Assembly: GCF_016598535.1 (NCBI RefSeq)
Contig: NZ_CP066779.1
Coordinates: 1,860,001-1,924,000, forward strand
From: Rhodococcus sp. P-2
GTDB taxonomy: Bacteria > Actinomycetota > Actinomycetes > Mycobacteriales > Mycobacteriaceae
Direction of reading: 5' to 3'
Length of the DNA stretch: 64,000 nt
The notes below the pieces were generated by a model. That model was not told where the DNA came from, searched no databases, and saw only the letters and a list, made by a program, of their open reading frames with translations. Position 1 is the stretch's first letter. Every line of letters begins with the position of its first letter. Both the position numbers and the translations under genes were made by a program. Below are positions 7,937 through 16,550 of this stretch, piece by piece.

Positions 7937-9732
7937 CGAGACTCCCATTCTTCGAGGTGAGACCTGGACACCTGCGTTCCGAACCACAGCCGGTGCAGCA
8001 CATCCGATCCCAGGTGATGTAGTGCGGTGTGCGTTCCCCACCGCTGCGACGCCCATTCGGGTTCGTTGTGGGCGGCGTCGATCCCGGCCATCGTGCTGCC
8101 TCGCAGTTCGAAGTCCAGGTCGCGACGAAGCGCGGAAAGCTCGGACCAATTCGCCTGTGGTGCATAGTGCCTTGCGCGGATTTCGGTCAGCAGCTTGAAC
8201 AGGACACTGCCGGCGCGTTCGTCCACCCAGACCAAAGTCCGTCGATGTGCCCCGCGTCCGACCGTCCACAGGACGATCAACGCCACCACGACTCCGATTG
8301 CCGTCTCGAGCATGCGGCTGAGAATCAGATGCTGGACGGTCCCGTGCGCACCACCGGCAGCGCCGAGGAGAATGGCCAGGGCGGTGATGAAGATGACGGC
8401 GATCCCGTAGTTCCGCACCAGGAACAGCTCGATCCCCGCCATCAGGACGGCAAGCACCGCCACCATCCACAGACCGGTCGGACCCCATGCATAGATGACG
8501 CCCAACAGAATCAACCCGACAACGGTTCCGCCGATGCGATGGATTCCGCGATAGGTGCCCAGTATCCGATCCGGCCCCTGGTGAAGGACCATCGCAGCGG
8601 CGATCACCGCCCAGTCCGGGCGATCGATGCCGAGCAGAACAGTGAGGGTTCCCGCCGCCATACAGGCCACTGACAGCCGAAGGGCCGTGATCGACGCTCG
8701 GCTGGACGGATTGCAGGCGCGGAGGAACCGATACCGGATCGTCGGATCCGGCAGAGGTGGATGAGCACCGACCTCGTCGACGTCGAATGCGGGGTCCGCC
8801 ATGAGTTCGGGATCGTGGTCGTCGGAGATCGCCCTTGCCATCGAGATCTGCGCTCGTTGGAGTTCGCGGGTCAACGGGTGGTCCTTCCCGACGATTGCGC
8901 CGCGGTACAGGCACTGCCACGCGTCGTGCAGGCGAAGCGCGGCAGCGTGGCGCTTGTCTCGCGCCAACTCCGGCGGGGCGTACGTCGCCTGTGCTTCCGT
9001 GTACTCCGCAACGGCCGAAACAGCTGCCTGTACCACGCTGCGCTCTATCGCTCTCGGTGCCCACAGGATGCCCGTCATCGAGACGACCACCGCGCTGATC
9101 CCGCCGACAGCCGTCCACGTCGCGACCTCGACCGGCGGCTGGCCGGGAGTGGCGATCACGGAGCTGATCTCGGTGGTGAGCAGTAGGAAGAACGCGCCCG
9201 GTGGGCCCAATCGAAGTGCGTCGACGGTAAAGGCGCACGTCGCGACCACGACCGCCATGATCAGTACGACGAAGACCAGGAGAACCGTCGGCGCGCCCTC
9301 GGCGATGGCTCGGTGGACCGGCTCCCCGACCGACGCCCCGATGAAGGACAGGATCGTCAGCACCGTCGCGGCGATACCGACTGCCTTCCATCTGCTCCGG
9401 TACGGGCGCCCCTCACCGTAGATCGACGCGAACGCGCCGAGGCCGACCAGGAGTGAAGAAGGTCCGAATCCGAGCAGCGTGGCGATGGACGCCGGAATCG
9501 CCAGGGCGAGTGCGACCCGAACAGCTCCTGGATACCGGTTTCCCACCGGCGGCAATCCGAACAGGACGCTGCGCGCCGGCTGCGGTGCCGGGAGGCTGGA
9601 CTCGTGACCCGCTGATGTTTCTTCGGGGTCCACTGCCCATCCTTCGCGCCGGCCTGTTCGTGTCTGTGTCGTCCCATTCTTGCGGGCGGGCGACGTGGCA
9701 TTCGAGGCGGGTCTGGAGGTCGATTCGACCAC
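7912..9732 (-). CDS. FUSC-family membrane protein (fusaric acid resistance/aromatic efflux type)
   Basis: A 606-residue integral membrane protein with two blocks of about five to six transmembrane helices (residues about 70-235 and 355-500) separated by a soluble helical region, plus a soluble C-terminal tail. This is the FUSC/YccS/ArAE layout. The second block contains the conserved RPDWAVIAAAMVL and GTYRGIHRIGGTVVG elements. Known relatives export aromatic carboxylates or fusaric acid, but many are uncharacterised. The long Arg/Thr/Pro-rich N-terminal 45 residues could mean a downstream start is used. It converges on the ECF41 gene. Confidence 0.75.
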   Translation of the reverse strand: MVESTSRPASNATSPARKNGTTQTRTGRREGWAVDPEETSAGHESSLPAPQPARSVLFGLPPVGNRYPGAVRVALALAIPASIATLLGFGPSSLLVGLGAFASIYGEGRPYRSRWKAVGIAATVLTILSFIGASVGEPVHRAIAEGAPTVLLVFVVLIMAVVVATCAFTVDALRLGPPGAFFLLLTTEISSVIATPGQPPVEVATWTAVGGISAVVVSMTGILWAPRAIERSVVQAAVSAVAEYTEAQATYAPPELARDKRHAAALRLHDAWQCLYRGAIVGKDHPLTRELQRAQISMARAISDDHDPELMADPAFDVDEVGAHPPLPDPTIRYRFLRACNPSSRASITALRLSVACMAAGTLTVLLGIDRPDWAVIAAAMVLHQGPDRILGTYRGIHRIGGTVVGLILLGVIYAWGPTGLWMVAVLAVLMAGIELFLVRNYGIAVIFITALAILLGAAGGAHGTVQHLILSRMLETAIGVVVALIVLWTVGRGAHRRTLVWVDERAGSVLFKLLTEIRARHYAPQANWSELSALRRDLDFELRGSTMAGIDAAHNEPEWASQRWGTHTALHHLGSDVLHRLWFGTQVSRSHLEEWESRYLRSGSV

Positions 9733-9739
9733 TCCCTTA

Positions 9740-9766
9740 TTGACACACCGTCAACAGTGTGGATGA
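9740..9766 (+). promoter_or_regulatory. Promoter-like -35 and small dyad ahead of the acyl-CoA dehydrogenase
   Basis: TTGACA at 9740-9745 matches a -35 element, with a weak ATGATA/TGATAG-like -10 about 17-18 bases later. The same stretch contains the dyad TTGAC-N5-GTCAA (9740-9754), which could be a repressor site. It lies in the short gap between the divergent FUSC gene and the acyl-CoA dehydrogenase gene. Confidence 0.35.
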
Positions 9767-9821
9767 TAGGTGGGGTCAGATCCGCTCGCGGGTCGCACTT
9801 CATCGATCGGGAGAAATCACG

Positions 9822-11009
9822 ATGACGCAAGGATCAACCGCAGTCGCTGCAACCCGGACCACAGAACGACGGTCCCCGTGGATGGACGACGAATTGGAGT
9901 CCGTTGGCGACCTGGCGAGGAACTTCTTCGCCAAACACGTGACACCGCACCAGAAACGCTTCGCGGACCAGGGTTTTCCCGACAAGTCTGCATATCGGGA
10001 ACTCGGAACACTCGGGCTCGCCGGCATGTCGATCCCCACCGAGTACGGCGGCGGAGGAGGAACTTTCGCACACGACGCCGTCCTGTTTCACGAGCAGGTG
10101 ATGGCAGGTGATCATTCACTCCAACTCGGTGTGCACTCGGGAATCGTGCCGCACTACCTCAATGCCTACGCCGATCACGAGCACAAACTGCGCTGGTTAC
10201 CGAAGTTGGTGAGCGGCGAATGGGTGGGCGCAATCGCCATGACCGAGCCCGGCACCGGGTCCGACCTACAGAACATCACCACCCGCGCCGTCCGTGACGG
10301 TGACGACTATCTGATCAGTGGCGCAAAGACATTCATCTCCAACGGCCGCAATTGTGATCTGGTGATCATTGCCGCCAAAACCGATCCCAGCCTCGGAGCG
10401 CGAGGAGTGTCGCTCATCGTGGCCGAGGTCGACGACAACACACCGGGTTTCGAGCGCGGGCGAATACTCGAGAAGGTCGGACAGAAGGGCCAGGACACCA
10501 CCGAGTTGTTCTTCGACGGCTTGCGCGTGCCGGTGACAAACCTGCTCGGGGACCGCGAAGGCACAGGATTTGCCCAGCTGATGCAACAGCTACTGCCCGA
10601 ACGATTGATCTGTGGGGTTGCTGCCACTGCGGCAATGGAGCGTGCAGTCGCCATCACCGTCGAGTACACCAAATCGCGAAACATGTTCGGGCAAACGCTC
10701 TTCGATCTGCAGAACACCCGCTTCGAACTTGCCGAGTGCGCGTCCATCGCTCGTATCTCACGAACGTTCATCGACGACTGCATCGTCAGATACCTTGCCG
10801 GGCAGCTCGATGCGACTACCGCCGCGATGGCCAAGTACTGGCTCACCGATCAGCAGTGCGCCGTGATCGACCGGTGCGTACAACTGCACGGCGGGTACGG
10901 CTACGTCCTCGAATATCCCATCGCCCAGATGTACGCCGACGCTCGCATTCAGCGCATCTACGCCGGATCGAACGAGGTCATGAAAGACCTCGTCGCGAGA
11001 TCTCTCTGA
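9822..11009 (+). CDS. Acyl-CoA dehydrogenase (LCAD/IVD-like active-site arrangement)
   Basis: A 395-residue FAD-dependent acyl-CoA dehydrogenase oxidising an acyl-CoA to the 2-enoyl-CoA. The FAD/substrate loop AMTEPGTGSDLQNI lies near residue 140 and the C-terminal QLHGGYGYVLEYPI and RIYAGSNEVMKDL signatures are present. The usual catalytic Glu of IYEGT is Ala here, while Glu260 sits in LLPERL. This is the long-chain/isovaleryl arrangement, where the base comes from helix G. The frame extends to 9759, but ATG 9822 follows GGGAGA and begins the homologous region. Tandem TetR genes converge just downstream. Confidence 0.88.
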   Translation: MTQGSTAVAATRTTERRSPWMDDELESVGDLARNFFAKHVTPHQKRFADQGFPDKSAYRELGTLGLAGMSIPTEYGGGGGTFAHDAVLFHEQVMAGDHSLQLGVHSGIVPHYLNAYADHEHKLRWLPKLVSGEWVGAIAMTEPGTGSDLQNITTRAVRDGDDYLISGAKTFISNGRNCDLVIIAAKTDPSLGARGVSLIVAEVDDNTPGFERGRILEKVGQKGQDTTELFFDGLRVPVTNLLGDREGTGFAQLMQQLLPERLICGVAATAAMERAVAITVEYTKSRNMFGQTLFDLQNTRFELAECASIARISRTFIDDCIVRYLAGQLDATTAAMAKYWLTDQQCAVIDRCVQLHGGYGYVLEYPIAQMYADARIQRIYAGSNEVMKDLVARSL

Positions 11010-11013
11010 GCCA

Positions 11014-11640
11014 TCAGGAGTCCGCCTCGCAGGCCGGCAGCACTTCACGCACGATTGCCAGCAAGCTGCGTACCAGCAGAAGGTGCACCTGTTCGCGGTC
11101 CAGCGACCCGGTCACCAACCACTGCTTACTGGCGGCCTTCGCCAATCCTCCGTACGCCACGATCACCGAATGAACAGCGGCCTTGCTGCCTTCAGTCGGT
11201 TGAATCTCGAGCGCATCCATCATGCGTCGCGCGGCAACGTCGTCCGCGTCCTGCAGGATCCGATCCATCTCGGGATCACGGCGAAGGTCGTCGGACATGA
11301 CTGTCGAGATCCACATGTCTCGATGACGCCAGGCGACGTCGAGCCACCGATCGATCACGGCGGCGATCCGCTTCTCCTGGCTCGCCGATCGCGGAATGCG
11401 GTCCACCGCCACTTCGGGGATGAAGACGAATCGCCGTACGACGTCGAGATACAACTCGCGCTTGGAGCCGAAGTAATGATTGAGCAGCGGACGACCGACC
11501 CCAGCGGCCTTGGCCAACTCGGTCATCGAGACGTCGGCATAGGGCTTCTCCTCGAAAACCTTTGCCGCGCTGACAATGATCTGTTCACGGCGGTCTTCGG
11601 GTCCGAGACGCTTTCCACTGGCGACCGGCACCGAGTTCAT
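11014..11640 (-). CDS. TetR-family transcriptional regulator
   Basis: A 208-residue regulator with an N-terminal helix-turn-helix (residues about 14-60, DRREQIIVSAAKVFEE then MTELAKAAGVGRPLLNHYFGSKRELY) and a helical ligand-binding domain. The frame runs up to 11892, but the ATG at 11640 begins the conserved fold and overlaps the stop of the upstream TetR gene by 4 bases (ATGA), so 11640 is chosen. With its partner it is the obvious candidate regulator for the operator array at 12365-12427 and the degradative operon beyond. It ends 4 bases from the convergent acyl-CoA dehydrogenase stop. Confidence 0.85.
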   Translation of the reverse strand: MNSVPVASGKRLGPEDRREQIIVSAAKVFEEKPYADVSMTELAKAAGVGRPLLNHYFGSKRELYLDVVRRFVFIPEVAVDRIPRSASQEKRIAAVIDRWLDVAWRHRDMWISTVMSDDLRRDPEMDRILQDADDVAARRMMDALEIQPTEGSKAAVHSVIVAYGGLAKAASKQWLVTGSLDREQVHLLLVRSLLAIVREVLPACEADS

Positions 11641-12293
11641 TCTTTTCTCGCCGGCGTGCTGTTGACGGTCGCCTGGGCCTCGACCATGAGCGAAATGTGT
11701 TCCACCAACCGCTTTCGAGAGATCTTGGAGGACGGGGTGTGCGCCTGATAGATGAACGCGAGGGCGCCGAACAGCCCCACCGAGTTGAGTTCGGAGTTGG
11801 CGGAGTCGGCCGTCTCGCCGCCGTACATCAGCTCCAGCGACGCGGAAATCGGATTGGTGAACTCCGCCATCAGTTCTCGCCCCCGGTCCCACAGGGCTGG
11901 TTCCGCCTGGGATTCGACGAACATGATGCGTCCACGGCGCGGATCTTTGAATACGTAGTTGGTGAAGGCCTTCACCACGTGACGGATCAGGGCCGACGGT
12001 TCGGAAGGCGCGGCTCCGAGAGCGTCCAGAATGGTGTCACGAGCGCCGAGGACGACTTCGTCGAGCACGGCGACCAACAGTTCGTCACGGTTGGTGAAGC
12101 TCTCGTAGAAGTACCGTTCGGTCAGCGCGGCCTCGCGGCACGTCGCACGCATGGTCGCGGCAGCCGCGCCCTCGGTGCCCATGATCTGCAATCCGGCTTC
12201 GATCAGCTGCGCCCGGCGCGCGGCGCGGCGGTCTTCCGGTTCCTGCCCACGCCACCTGCGCGGGCCGGTCCGCCGAGCCTCGATATCCGTCAT
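11637..12293 (-). CDS. TetR-family transcriptional regulator
   Basis: A 218-residue TetR-type repressor. The helix-turn-helix is at about residues 25-70 (AQLIEAGLQIMGTEG, then CREAALTERYFYESFTNRDELL), followed by an all-helical effector domain. It is transcribed away from the flavin monooxygenase operon, 184 bases apart, with a highly symmetric operator region in between, the classic autoregulated divergent arrangement. It is co-transcribed with a second, clearly different TetR gene. The effector is unknown; an acyl-CoA or substrate of the divergent operon is a reasonable inference. Confidence 0.87.
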   Translation of the reverse strand: MTDIEARRTGPRRWRGQEPEDRRAARRAQLIEAGLQIMGTEGAAAATMRATCREAALTERYFYESFTNRDELLVAVLDEVVLGARDTILDALGAAPSEPSALIRHVVKAFTNYVFKDPRRGRIMFVESQAEPALWDRGRELMAEFTNPISASLELMYGGETADSANSELNSVGLFGALAFIYQAHTPSSKISRKRLVEHISLMVEAQATVNSTPARKE

Positions 12294-12364
12294 GCCTCCA
12301 TGTTCTCACTGACCGGCAGTGCTCTCGACCTCAGGTGATCGCGGTGACGCTCGAGAGCGAATTG

Positions 12365-12409
12365 ACAGCGGTTGATGTCAGTCGAACACATTCTGACATC
12401 AACCGCTGT
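12365..12409. promoter_or_regulatory. Long perfect inverted repeat, probable operator (site 1)
   Basis: Two 17-base arms, ACAGCGGTTGATGTCAG at 12365-12381 and its exact complement at 12393-12409, flank an 11-base spacer. Each arm contains the half-site TGATGTCA/TGACATCA that recurs in site 2. It lies between the divergent TetR gene and the flavin monooxygenase gene, upstream of and touching the -35 region. Confidence 0.75.
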
Positions 12410-12437
12410 TGACATCACATGATGTCAGACTTACTCT
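12409..12437 (+). promoter_or_regulatory. Promoter of the flavin monooxygenase operon
   Basis: TTGACA at 12409-12414 and TACTCT at 12432-12437, separated by exactly 17 bases, form a good sigma-70-type promoter facing the seven-gene operon. Operator site 2 (12410-12427) lies across the -35 and spacer, so a bound TetR dimer would block polymerase. Confidence 0.6.
12410..12427. promoter_or_regulatory. Palindromic operator site 2 within the promoter
   Basis: TGACATCA-CA-TGATGTCA, perfect 8-base arms with a 2-base centre. Together with site 1 this makes four copies of the same half-site in 55 bases, suggesting two dimers, or one dimer per regulator if the two TetR proteins share a recognition sequence. 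Confidence 0.7.
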
Positions 12438-12476
12438 TCGTTCAGTTGTTCACGCACCAATCAGGAGGCGTCACAC

Positions 12477-14033
12477 ATGGTCGACATCGACCCACCCTCG
12501 GGGCCATCGGCCAGTGAAGAGGAAACTCCAACTCGCCGAACACGAGTCGTCGTCATCGGAGCCGGTTTCGGCGGCATCGGAACTGCCGTCCGCTTGAAGC
12601 AATCCGGAATCGACGACTTCGTCGTTCTCGAACGCGCTGCGGAACCCGGGGGGACCTGGCAGGTCAATACCTACCCCGGCGCACAGTGCGACATCCCCTC
12701 GATCCTGTATTCGTTCTCGTTCGCGCCCAATCCGAACTGGACGCGGCTGTATCCGCTGCAGCCGGAGATCTACGACTATCTCCGCGACTGTGTCCACCGC
12801 TTCGGACTCACCGGTCATTTCCACTGCAACCAGGACGTGACAGAGGCATTGTGGGACGAGCATGCCCAGATCTGGCGGGTACACACCTCGGAAACCGTGT
12901 GGGAAGCACAGTTCCTCGTTGCGGCCACCGGCCCGTTCAGCGCCCCGGCCACTCCTGACCTCCCCGGACTCGAATCGTTCCGTGGTCAGATGTTCCACAC
13001 CGCAGACTGGAACCACGATCACGACCTTCGCGGCGAACGGATCGCAGTCGTCGGCACCGGCGCCTCAGCGGTGCAGATCATCCCCAGACTGCAACCGCTC
13101 GCAGACACGTTGACCGTGTTCCAGCGGACACCGACGTGGATTCTGCCGCACCCGGATCAGCCGATGACCGGCTGGCCGAGCACCCTCTTCGAGCGGGTAC
13201 CGCTCGTCCAACGACTCGCACGCAAGGGACTCGACCTCCTTCAAGAAGCCCTGGTACCCGGATTCGTGTACAAGCCGTCACTGCTCGAAGGCTTGGCCGC
13301 GCTCGGCCGAGCTCACCTTCGCCGGCAGGTACGCGACCGCGAACTTCGCGCAAAGCTGCTCCCCCACTACGCATTCGGATGCAAGCGTCCGACGTTCTCG
13401 AACACCTACTATCCTGCGCTGGCGTCATCCAATGTGGAGGTCGTGACGGACGGAATCGTCGAGGTACAGGAGCGGGGAGTACTCACCGCGGACGGCACTT
13501 TCCGCGAAATCGACACCATAGTCATGGGTACCGGCTTTCGCATGGGAGACAACCCGTCGTTCGACATCATCCGAGGCAAGGACGGCCGTAGCCTCGCGCA
13601 AACGTGGAACGGCAGCGCCGAGGCCTTCCTCGGCACCACCATCAGCGGGTTTCCGAACTTCTTCATGATTCTCGGCCCCAATTCGGTGGTCTACACCTCA
13701 CAGGTCGTCACGATCGAAGCGCAGGTCGAGTACATCGTGAGTTGCATTCTCCAAATGGACCAGCGCGGTATCGGCAGCATCGACGTCCGCGCCGAGGTGC
13801 AGCGCGAGTTCGTGCGCGCGACCGATCGCCGACTCACCACCAGTGTGTGGAACGCAGGCGGGTGCAGTAGTTACTACCTCGTCGACGGTGGCCGCAACTA
13901 CACCTTCTATCCCGGATTCAACCGATCCTTCCGTGCCAGGACCAAGCGGGCCGACCTCGCTCACTATTCGCACGTAGAACCCGTCTCGCCCACAGCACTC
14001 GCCACTGCTCGAGAAACCGTGAGGAGCCGATAA
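12477..14033 (+). CDS. Flavin-containing monooxygenase (Baeyer-Villiger-like)
   Basis: A 518-residue class B flavoprotein monooxygenase. It has an FAD Rossmann motif GAGFGG (residues 28-33), an NADPH motif GTGASA near residue 190, and the Baeyer-Villiger-type fingerprint FRGQMFHTADWN near 168-180, where the family consensus is FxGxxxHTxxW. It should use NADPH and O2 to oxygenate a ketone or heteroatom. The ATG follows an AGGAGG element (12462-12467) with 9 bases spacing. It is the first gene of an operon that continues with a di-iron-like protein, reductase, aldehyde and alcohol dehydrogenases and an acyl-CoA ligase, so a role early in oxidation of a hydrophobic substrate is likely. Confidence 0.88.
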   Translation: MVDIDPPSGPSASEEETPTRRTRVVVIGAGFGGIGTAVRLKQSGIDDFVVLERAAEPGGTWQVNTYPGAQCDIPSILYSFSFAPNPNWTRLYPLQPEIYDYLRDCVHRFGLTGHFHCNQDVTEALWDEHAQIWRVHTSETVWEAQFLVAATGPFSAPATPDLPGLESFRGQMFHTADWNHDHDLRGERIAVVGTGASAVQIIPRLQPLADTLTVFQRTPTWILPHPDQPMTGWPSTLFERVPLVQRLARKGLDLLQEALVPGFVYKPSLLEGLAALGRAHLRRQVRDRELRAKLLPHYAFGCKRPTFSNTYYPALASSNVEVVTDGIVEVQERGVLTADGTFREIDTIVMGTGFRMGDNPSFDIIRGKDGRSLAQTWNGSAEAFLGTTISGFPNFFMILGPNSVVYTSQVVTIEAQVEYIVSCILQMDQRGIGSIDVRAEVQREFVRATDRRLTTSVWNAGGCSSYYLVDGGRNYTFYPGFNRSFRARTKRADLAHYSHVEPVSPTALATARETVRSR

Positions 14034-14965
14034 TGCTCGGCATCAACGCCTTCCGAGGCACACCCGTCGTCGCACCGTCCGGCTCCCGCCGCTACACCGA
14101 CGAGGCACACGCGATCGCTGCCCGCGACGTCGAATTCGACTGGGACGGTGTACCACTGCACTACGTGCCGAACGAACCGATGGTCACCCACGTCATCAAC
14201 TTCATGCATCTCGTGTTACCGGAGGGAGAGCGGGCCATGTCCGCGACACTCGCCGAAGCACTCCCTCTCATCGAGGACACCCGCCTGTACGAGGAGGTGG
14301 TGGGGTTCGTCGGCCAGGAAGCAACACATGCGTCGTCTCACAAGGGTGCACGCGAACATCTTGCGGACCTCGGCATGGACATGAAACCGATGTCACGCCG
14401 GATGGACTGGCTCGTGGACAAGATACTGGGCGACAAAGGATTGACCGGAAAAGCCAAGCACGCCTGGCTCTGTGAACGTCTCGGCCTGTTTGCTGCCATG
14501 GAGCACTACACGGCAGTGGTCGGGGAATGGCTGCTCACCGATCCCGCGCTCGAAGATGCCGGTATGCACCCGATGATGCTCGACATGGTCAAGTGGCACG
14601 GCGCCGAGGAAGTCGAACACCGCAACGTGGCTTTCGACGCCTACATGTACGTGGACGGTAGCTATGCCAGACGCGTTCGCACGGCGCTGCTGGCCAGCTT
14701 CACGCTGTTCGTGTTGTTCATCGCCTCGATGAATTACCTTTTCCGACAGGACCCGTCGAAGGCGAAGGGACGCCTGTGGCCTCTGCAGCTGATCAGCGCC
14801 ACTCGTCGCGGCCTGGTTCCCAACATGAAATTCCTGGTCACCGAGATCCCCCCGTATCTGCGGCCGAGCTTCCATCCGTCCCAGATCGGGGACATGGACG
14901 TCGCCATGCGTTACCTCGCTCGCTCACCTGCCGCCAATCGTTCTTCCGGAGAGGGTGAAGGATGA
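14033..14965 (+). CDS. PF10118-type 'metal-dependent hydrolase', with ferritin-like di-iron motifs
   Basis: A 310-residue protein of the family usually labelled metal-dependent hydrolase (PF10118). What is visible is a helical protein with carboxylate/histidine motifs of a ferritin-like di-iron centre: E64/E66, then Q95-E96-x-x-H99 with H103, then E157-H158, then H189 and E192-E193-x-E-H196-R. A hydrophobic helix lies at about 218-238. This pattern suits an O2-activating di-iron site better than a hydrolase. The start overlaps the monooxygenase stop (TAATG) and the next gene, which overlaps its 3' end by 4 bases, is an electron-transfer reductase, so an oxygenase-reductase pair is inferred. 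Confidence 0.7.
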   Translation: MLGINAFRGTPVVAPSGSRRYTDEAHAIAARDVEFDWDGVPLHYVPNEPMVTHVINFMHLVLPEGERAMSATLAEALPLIEDTRLYEEVVGFVGQEATHASSHKGAREHLADLGMDMKPMSRRMDWLVDKILGDKGLTGKAKHAWLCERLGLFAAMEHYTAVVGEWLLTDPALEDAGMHPMMLDMVKWHGAEEVEHRNVAFDAYMYVDGSYARRVRTALLASFTLFVLFIASMNYLFRQDPSKAKGRLWPLQLISATRRGLVPNMKFLVTEIPPYLRPSFHPSQIGDMDVAMRYLARSPAANRSSGEGEG

Positions 14966-16053
14966 ACAAGACGACTGCCGACCGTCCTCACGACGCACCC
15001 GACTTCACACCGACTCGGTCGTTGAGGTTTGCCGCGCAGGCTACGGGCGCATACCGTCGAATCTTTGCGTCGAGCCTTGCAGCGCAGATACTTTCGCGCC
15101 CCAGCCCGGTCCGCTACAGCGGGTTCGACATGACTCTGGACGTGAAGTCCGTCCGGTTCGAATGCGACGACGTCCTGAGTGTCACCTTGGCCCCGAGGGA
15201 AGGCATCACCCTGCCGTCGTGGATTCCCGGCGCTCACCTCGACGTCTTTCTCCCCTCGGGAAGGCAACGACAGTATTCGCTGTGCGGCGACCCCGACGAC
15301 TTGGCCTCGTATCGGATCGCCGTCCGCAGGATCGACGAGGGTGGGGGCGGCTCGCGCGAGATACACGAGTCGCTGAAACCCGGCATGGTGGTGGACGTCC
15401 GAGGGCCACGCAATGCATTTCCGTTTGTCGCTGCTCCGTCGTACCTCTTTGTCGCAGGCGGAATCGGGATCACTCCGCTCCTTCCCATGGTGCAACGTTG
15501 TCACCGCCGCGGAATCCCTTGGCGTTTGGATTATCTCGGACGAACTCGGACGGCCATGCCATTTCTCGACGAGATCGAGGAATACTCCAGCGGCCAGGTA
15601 ACCATCCGACCGGACGACGAGTTGGGCCCGGCGGATATCGAAACACTGGTCGCTGCTGCGGATCCCGGTGCCGCGGTCTACACCTGCGGACCTGCCCCGC
15701 TGATGAACATGGTGCGTGCTGCAGCTTTCGCGGGCAACCCGACCGGATCGGTGCACAGTGAGCGTTTCTCCCCACTTCCGGTAGTCGACGGCAAGGAGTT
15801 CACGGTGCATCTGGCGCGCACCGGTCTCACCGTCGATGTAGGCGAATCCGAAAGCACTTTGGCTGCAATACGACGCGCACTGCCTGGAGTCGCGTATTCC
15901 TGCCAACAGGGCTTCTGCGGTACGTGCAAGGTCCGGGTGCTCTCCGGGACCGTCGATCATCGCGACACCCTTCTCACCGAATCCGAACGTGCCGATTCGA
16001 TGTTGACCTGTCGATCACGTTCCACCGGTGGATCCCTGGTGGTGGACCTGTGA
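14962..16053 (+). CDS. PDR/VanB-type oxidoreductase (FMN-NAD-2Fe2S reductase)
   Basis: A 363-residue phthalate-dioxygenase-reductase type protein. A flavin-binding barrel (residues about 50-150, RQRQYSLCG) is followed by an NAD domain (FVAGGIGITPLLPM) and a C-terminal plant-type 2Fe-2S domain with Cys314, Cys319, Cys322 and Cys350 (spacing C-x4-C-x2-C-x27-C). It should pass electrons from NAD(P)H to an oxygenase. The start overlaps the PF10118 gene by 4 bases, and no Rieske oxygenase is nearby, which makes the PF10118 protein its most likely partner. An N-terminal extension of about 45 residues precedes the flavin domain. Confidence 0.85.
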   Translation: MNKTTADRPHDAPDFTPTRSLRFAAQATGAYRRIFASSLAAQILSRPSPVRYSGFDMTLDVKSVRFECDDVLSVTLAPREGITLPSWIPGAHLDVFLPSGRQRQYSLCGDPDDLASYRIAVRRIDEGGGGSREIHESLKPGMVVDVRGPRNAFPFVAAPSYLFVAGGIGITPLLPMVQRCHRRGIPWRLDYLGRTRTAMPFLDEIEEYSSGQVTIRPDDELGPADIETLVAAADPGAAVYTCGPAPLMNMVRAAAFAGNPTGSVHSERFSPLPVVDGKEFTVHLARTGLTVDVGESESTLAAIRRALPGVAYSCQQGFCGTCKVRVLSGTVDHRDTLLTESERADSMLTCRSRSTGGSLVVDL

Positions 16054-16550
16054 TGGGAAGATTCTCCCTCGCTGCGGCCGACGAAGACTTCATCCGATCC
16101 GCGCCGGTGCGGATCACTCACCGGATCGAATCCGAAGCGACGTGCGAAAGCGTGTGGCAGACGTTGACCTCGGATGGAGCGCTCGCGTCCTGGGCGCGCG
16201 GGATCACCGGAGCCGACTGGACCTCGGCCAGACCATTCGGCATCGGGACTACGCGAACTGTGCGGGCCGGCGCACTTGCTGCACTGAACGAGAGATTCTT
16301 CCGCTGGGACGAGGGAAACCGGATGTCGTTCTACGTGGAGTCTGCGTCACTTCCGGGTTTCCAGCGCTTCGCCGAAGATCTGGTCCTGGAACCGACTTCG
16401 GCTGGAAGCCGCCTCACCTGGACGTTCGCGGTGCAAGCGCAGCCGTGGTTCGCCCCGATTCTGTTACTGGCCAGACCGATCCTCGACCGCGTGACCCGCC
16501 GCTGGGCCGACGGCGCCGTACGCCACTCACTTCAGGGAAGTCCGCGATGA
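16053..16550 (+). CDS. SRPBCC (START-like/polyketide cyclase) family protein
   Basis: A 165-residue protein of the SRPBCC fold, seen as the N-terminal ITHRIESEATCESVWQTLT strand-helix, the central FFRWDEGNRMSFYVE strands, and a C-terminal long helix (ILLLARPILDRVTRRWADG). Such proteins bind hydrophobic ligands in a deep pocket. The start ATG overlaps the reductase stop by one base (TGATG), and its end overlaps the aldehyde dehydrogenase start by 4 bases. Role in this operon (ligand carrier, hydrolase or helper) is unknown. The longer frame from 15924 lies inside the reductase gene and is rejected. Confidence 0.75.
   Translation: MGRFSLAAADEDFIRSAPVRITHRIESEATCESVWQTLTSDGALASWARGITGADWTSARPFGIGTTRTVRAGALAALNERFFRWDEGNRMSFYVESASLPGFQRFAEDLVLEPTSAGSRLTWTFAVQAQPWFAPILLLARPILDRVTRRWADGAVRHSLQGSPR

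Noticed and set aside
16028..16546. N-terminal extension of the aldehyde dehydrogenase frame by 173 residues.
   Set aside because: It lies entirely over the SRPBCC gene in another frame; a normal ALDH start with ATGA coupling exists at 16547.
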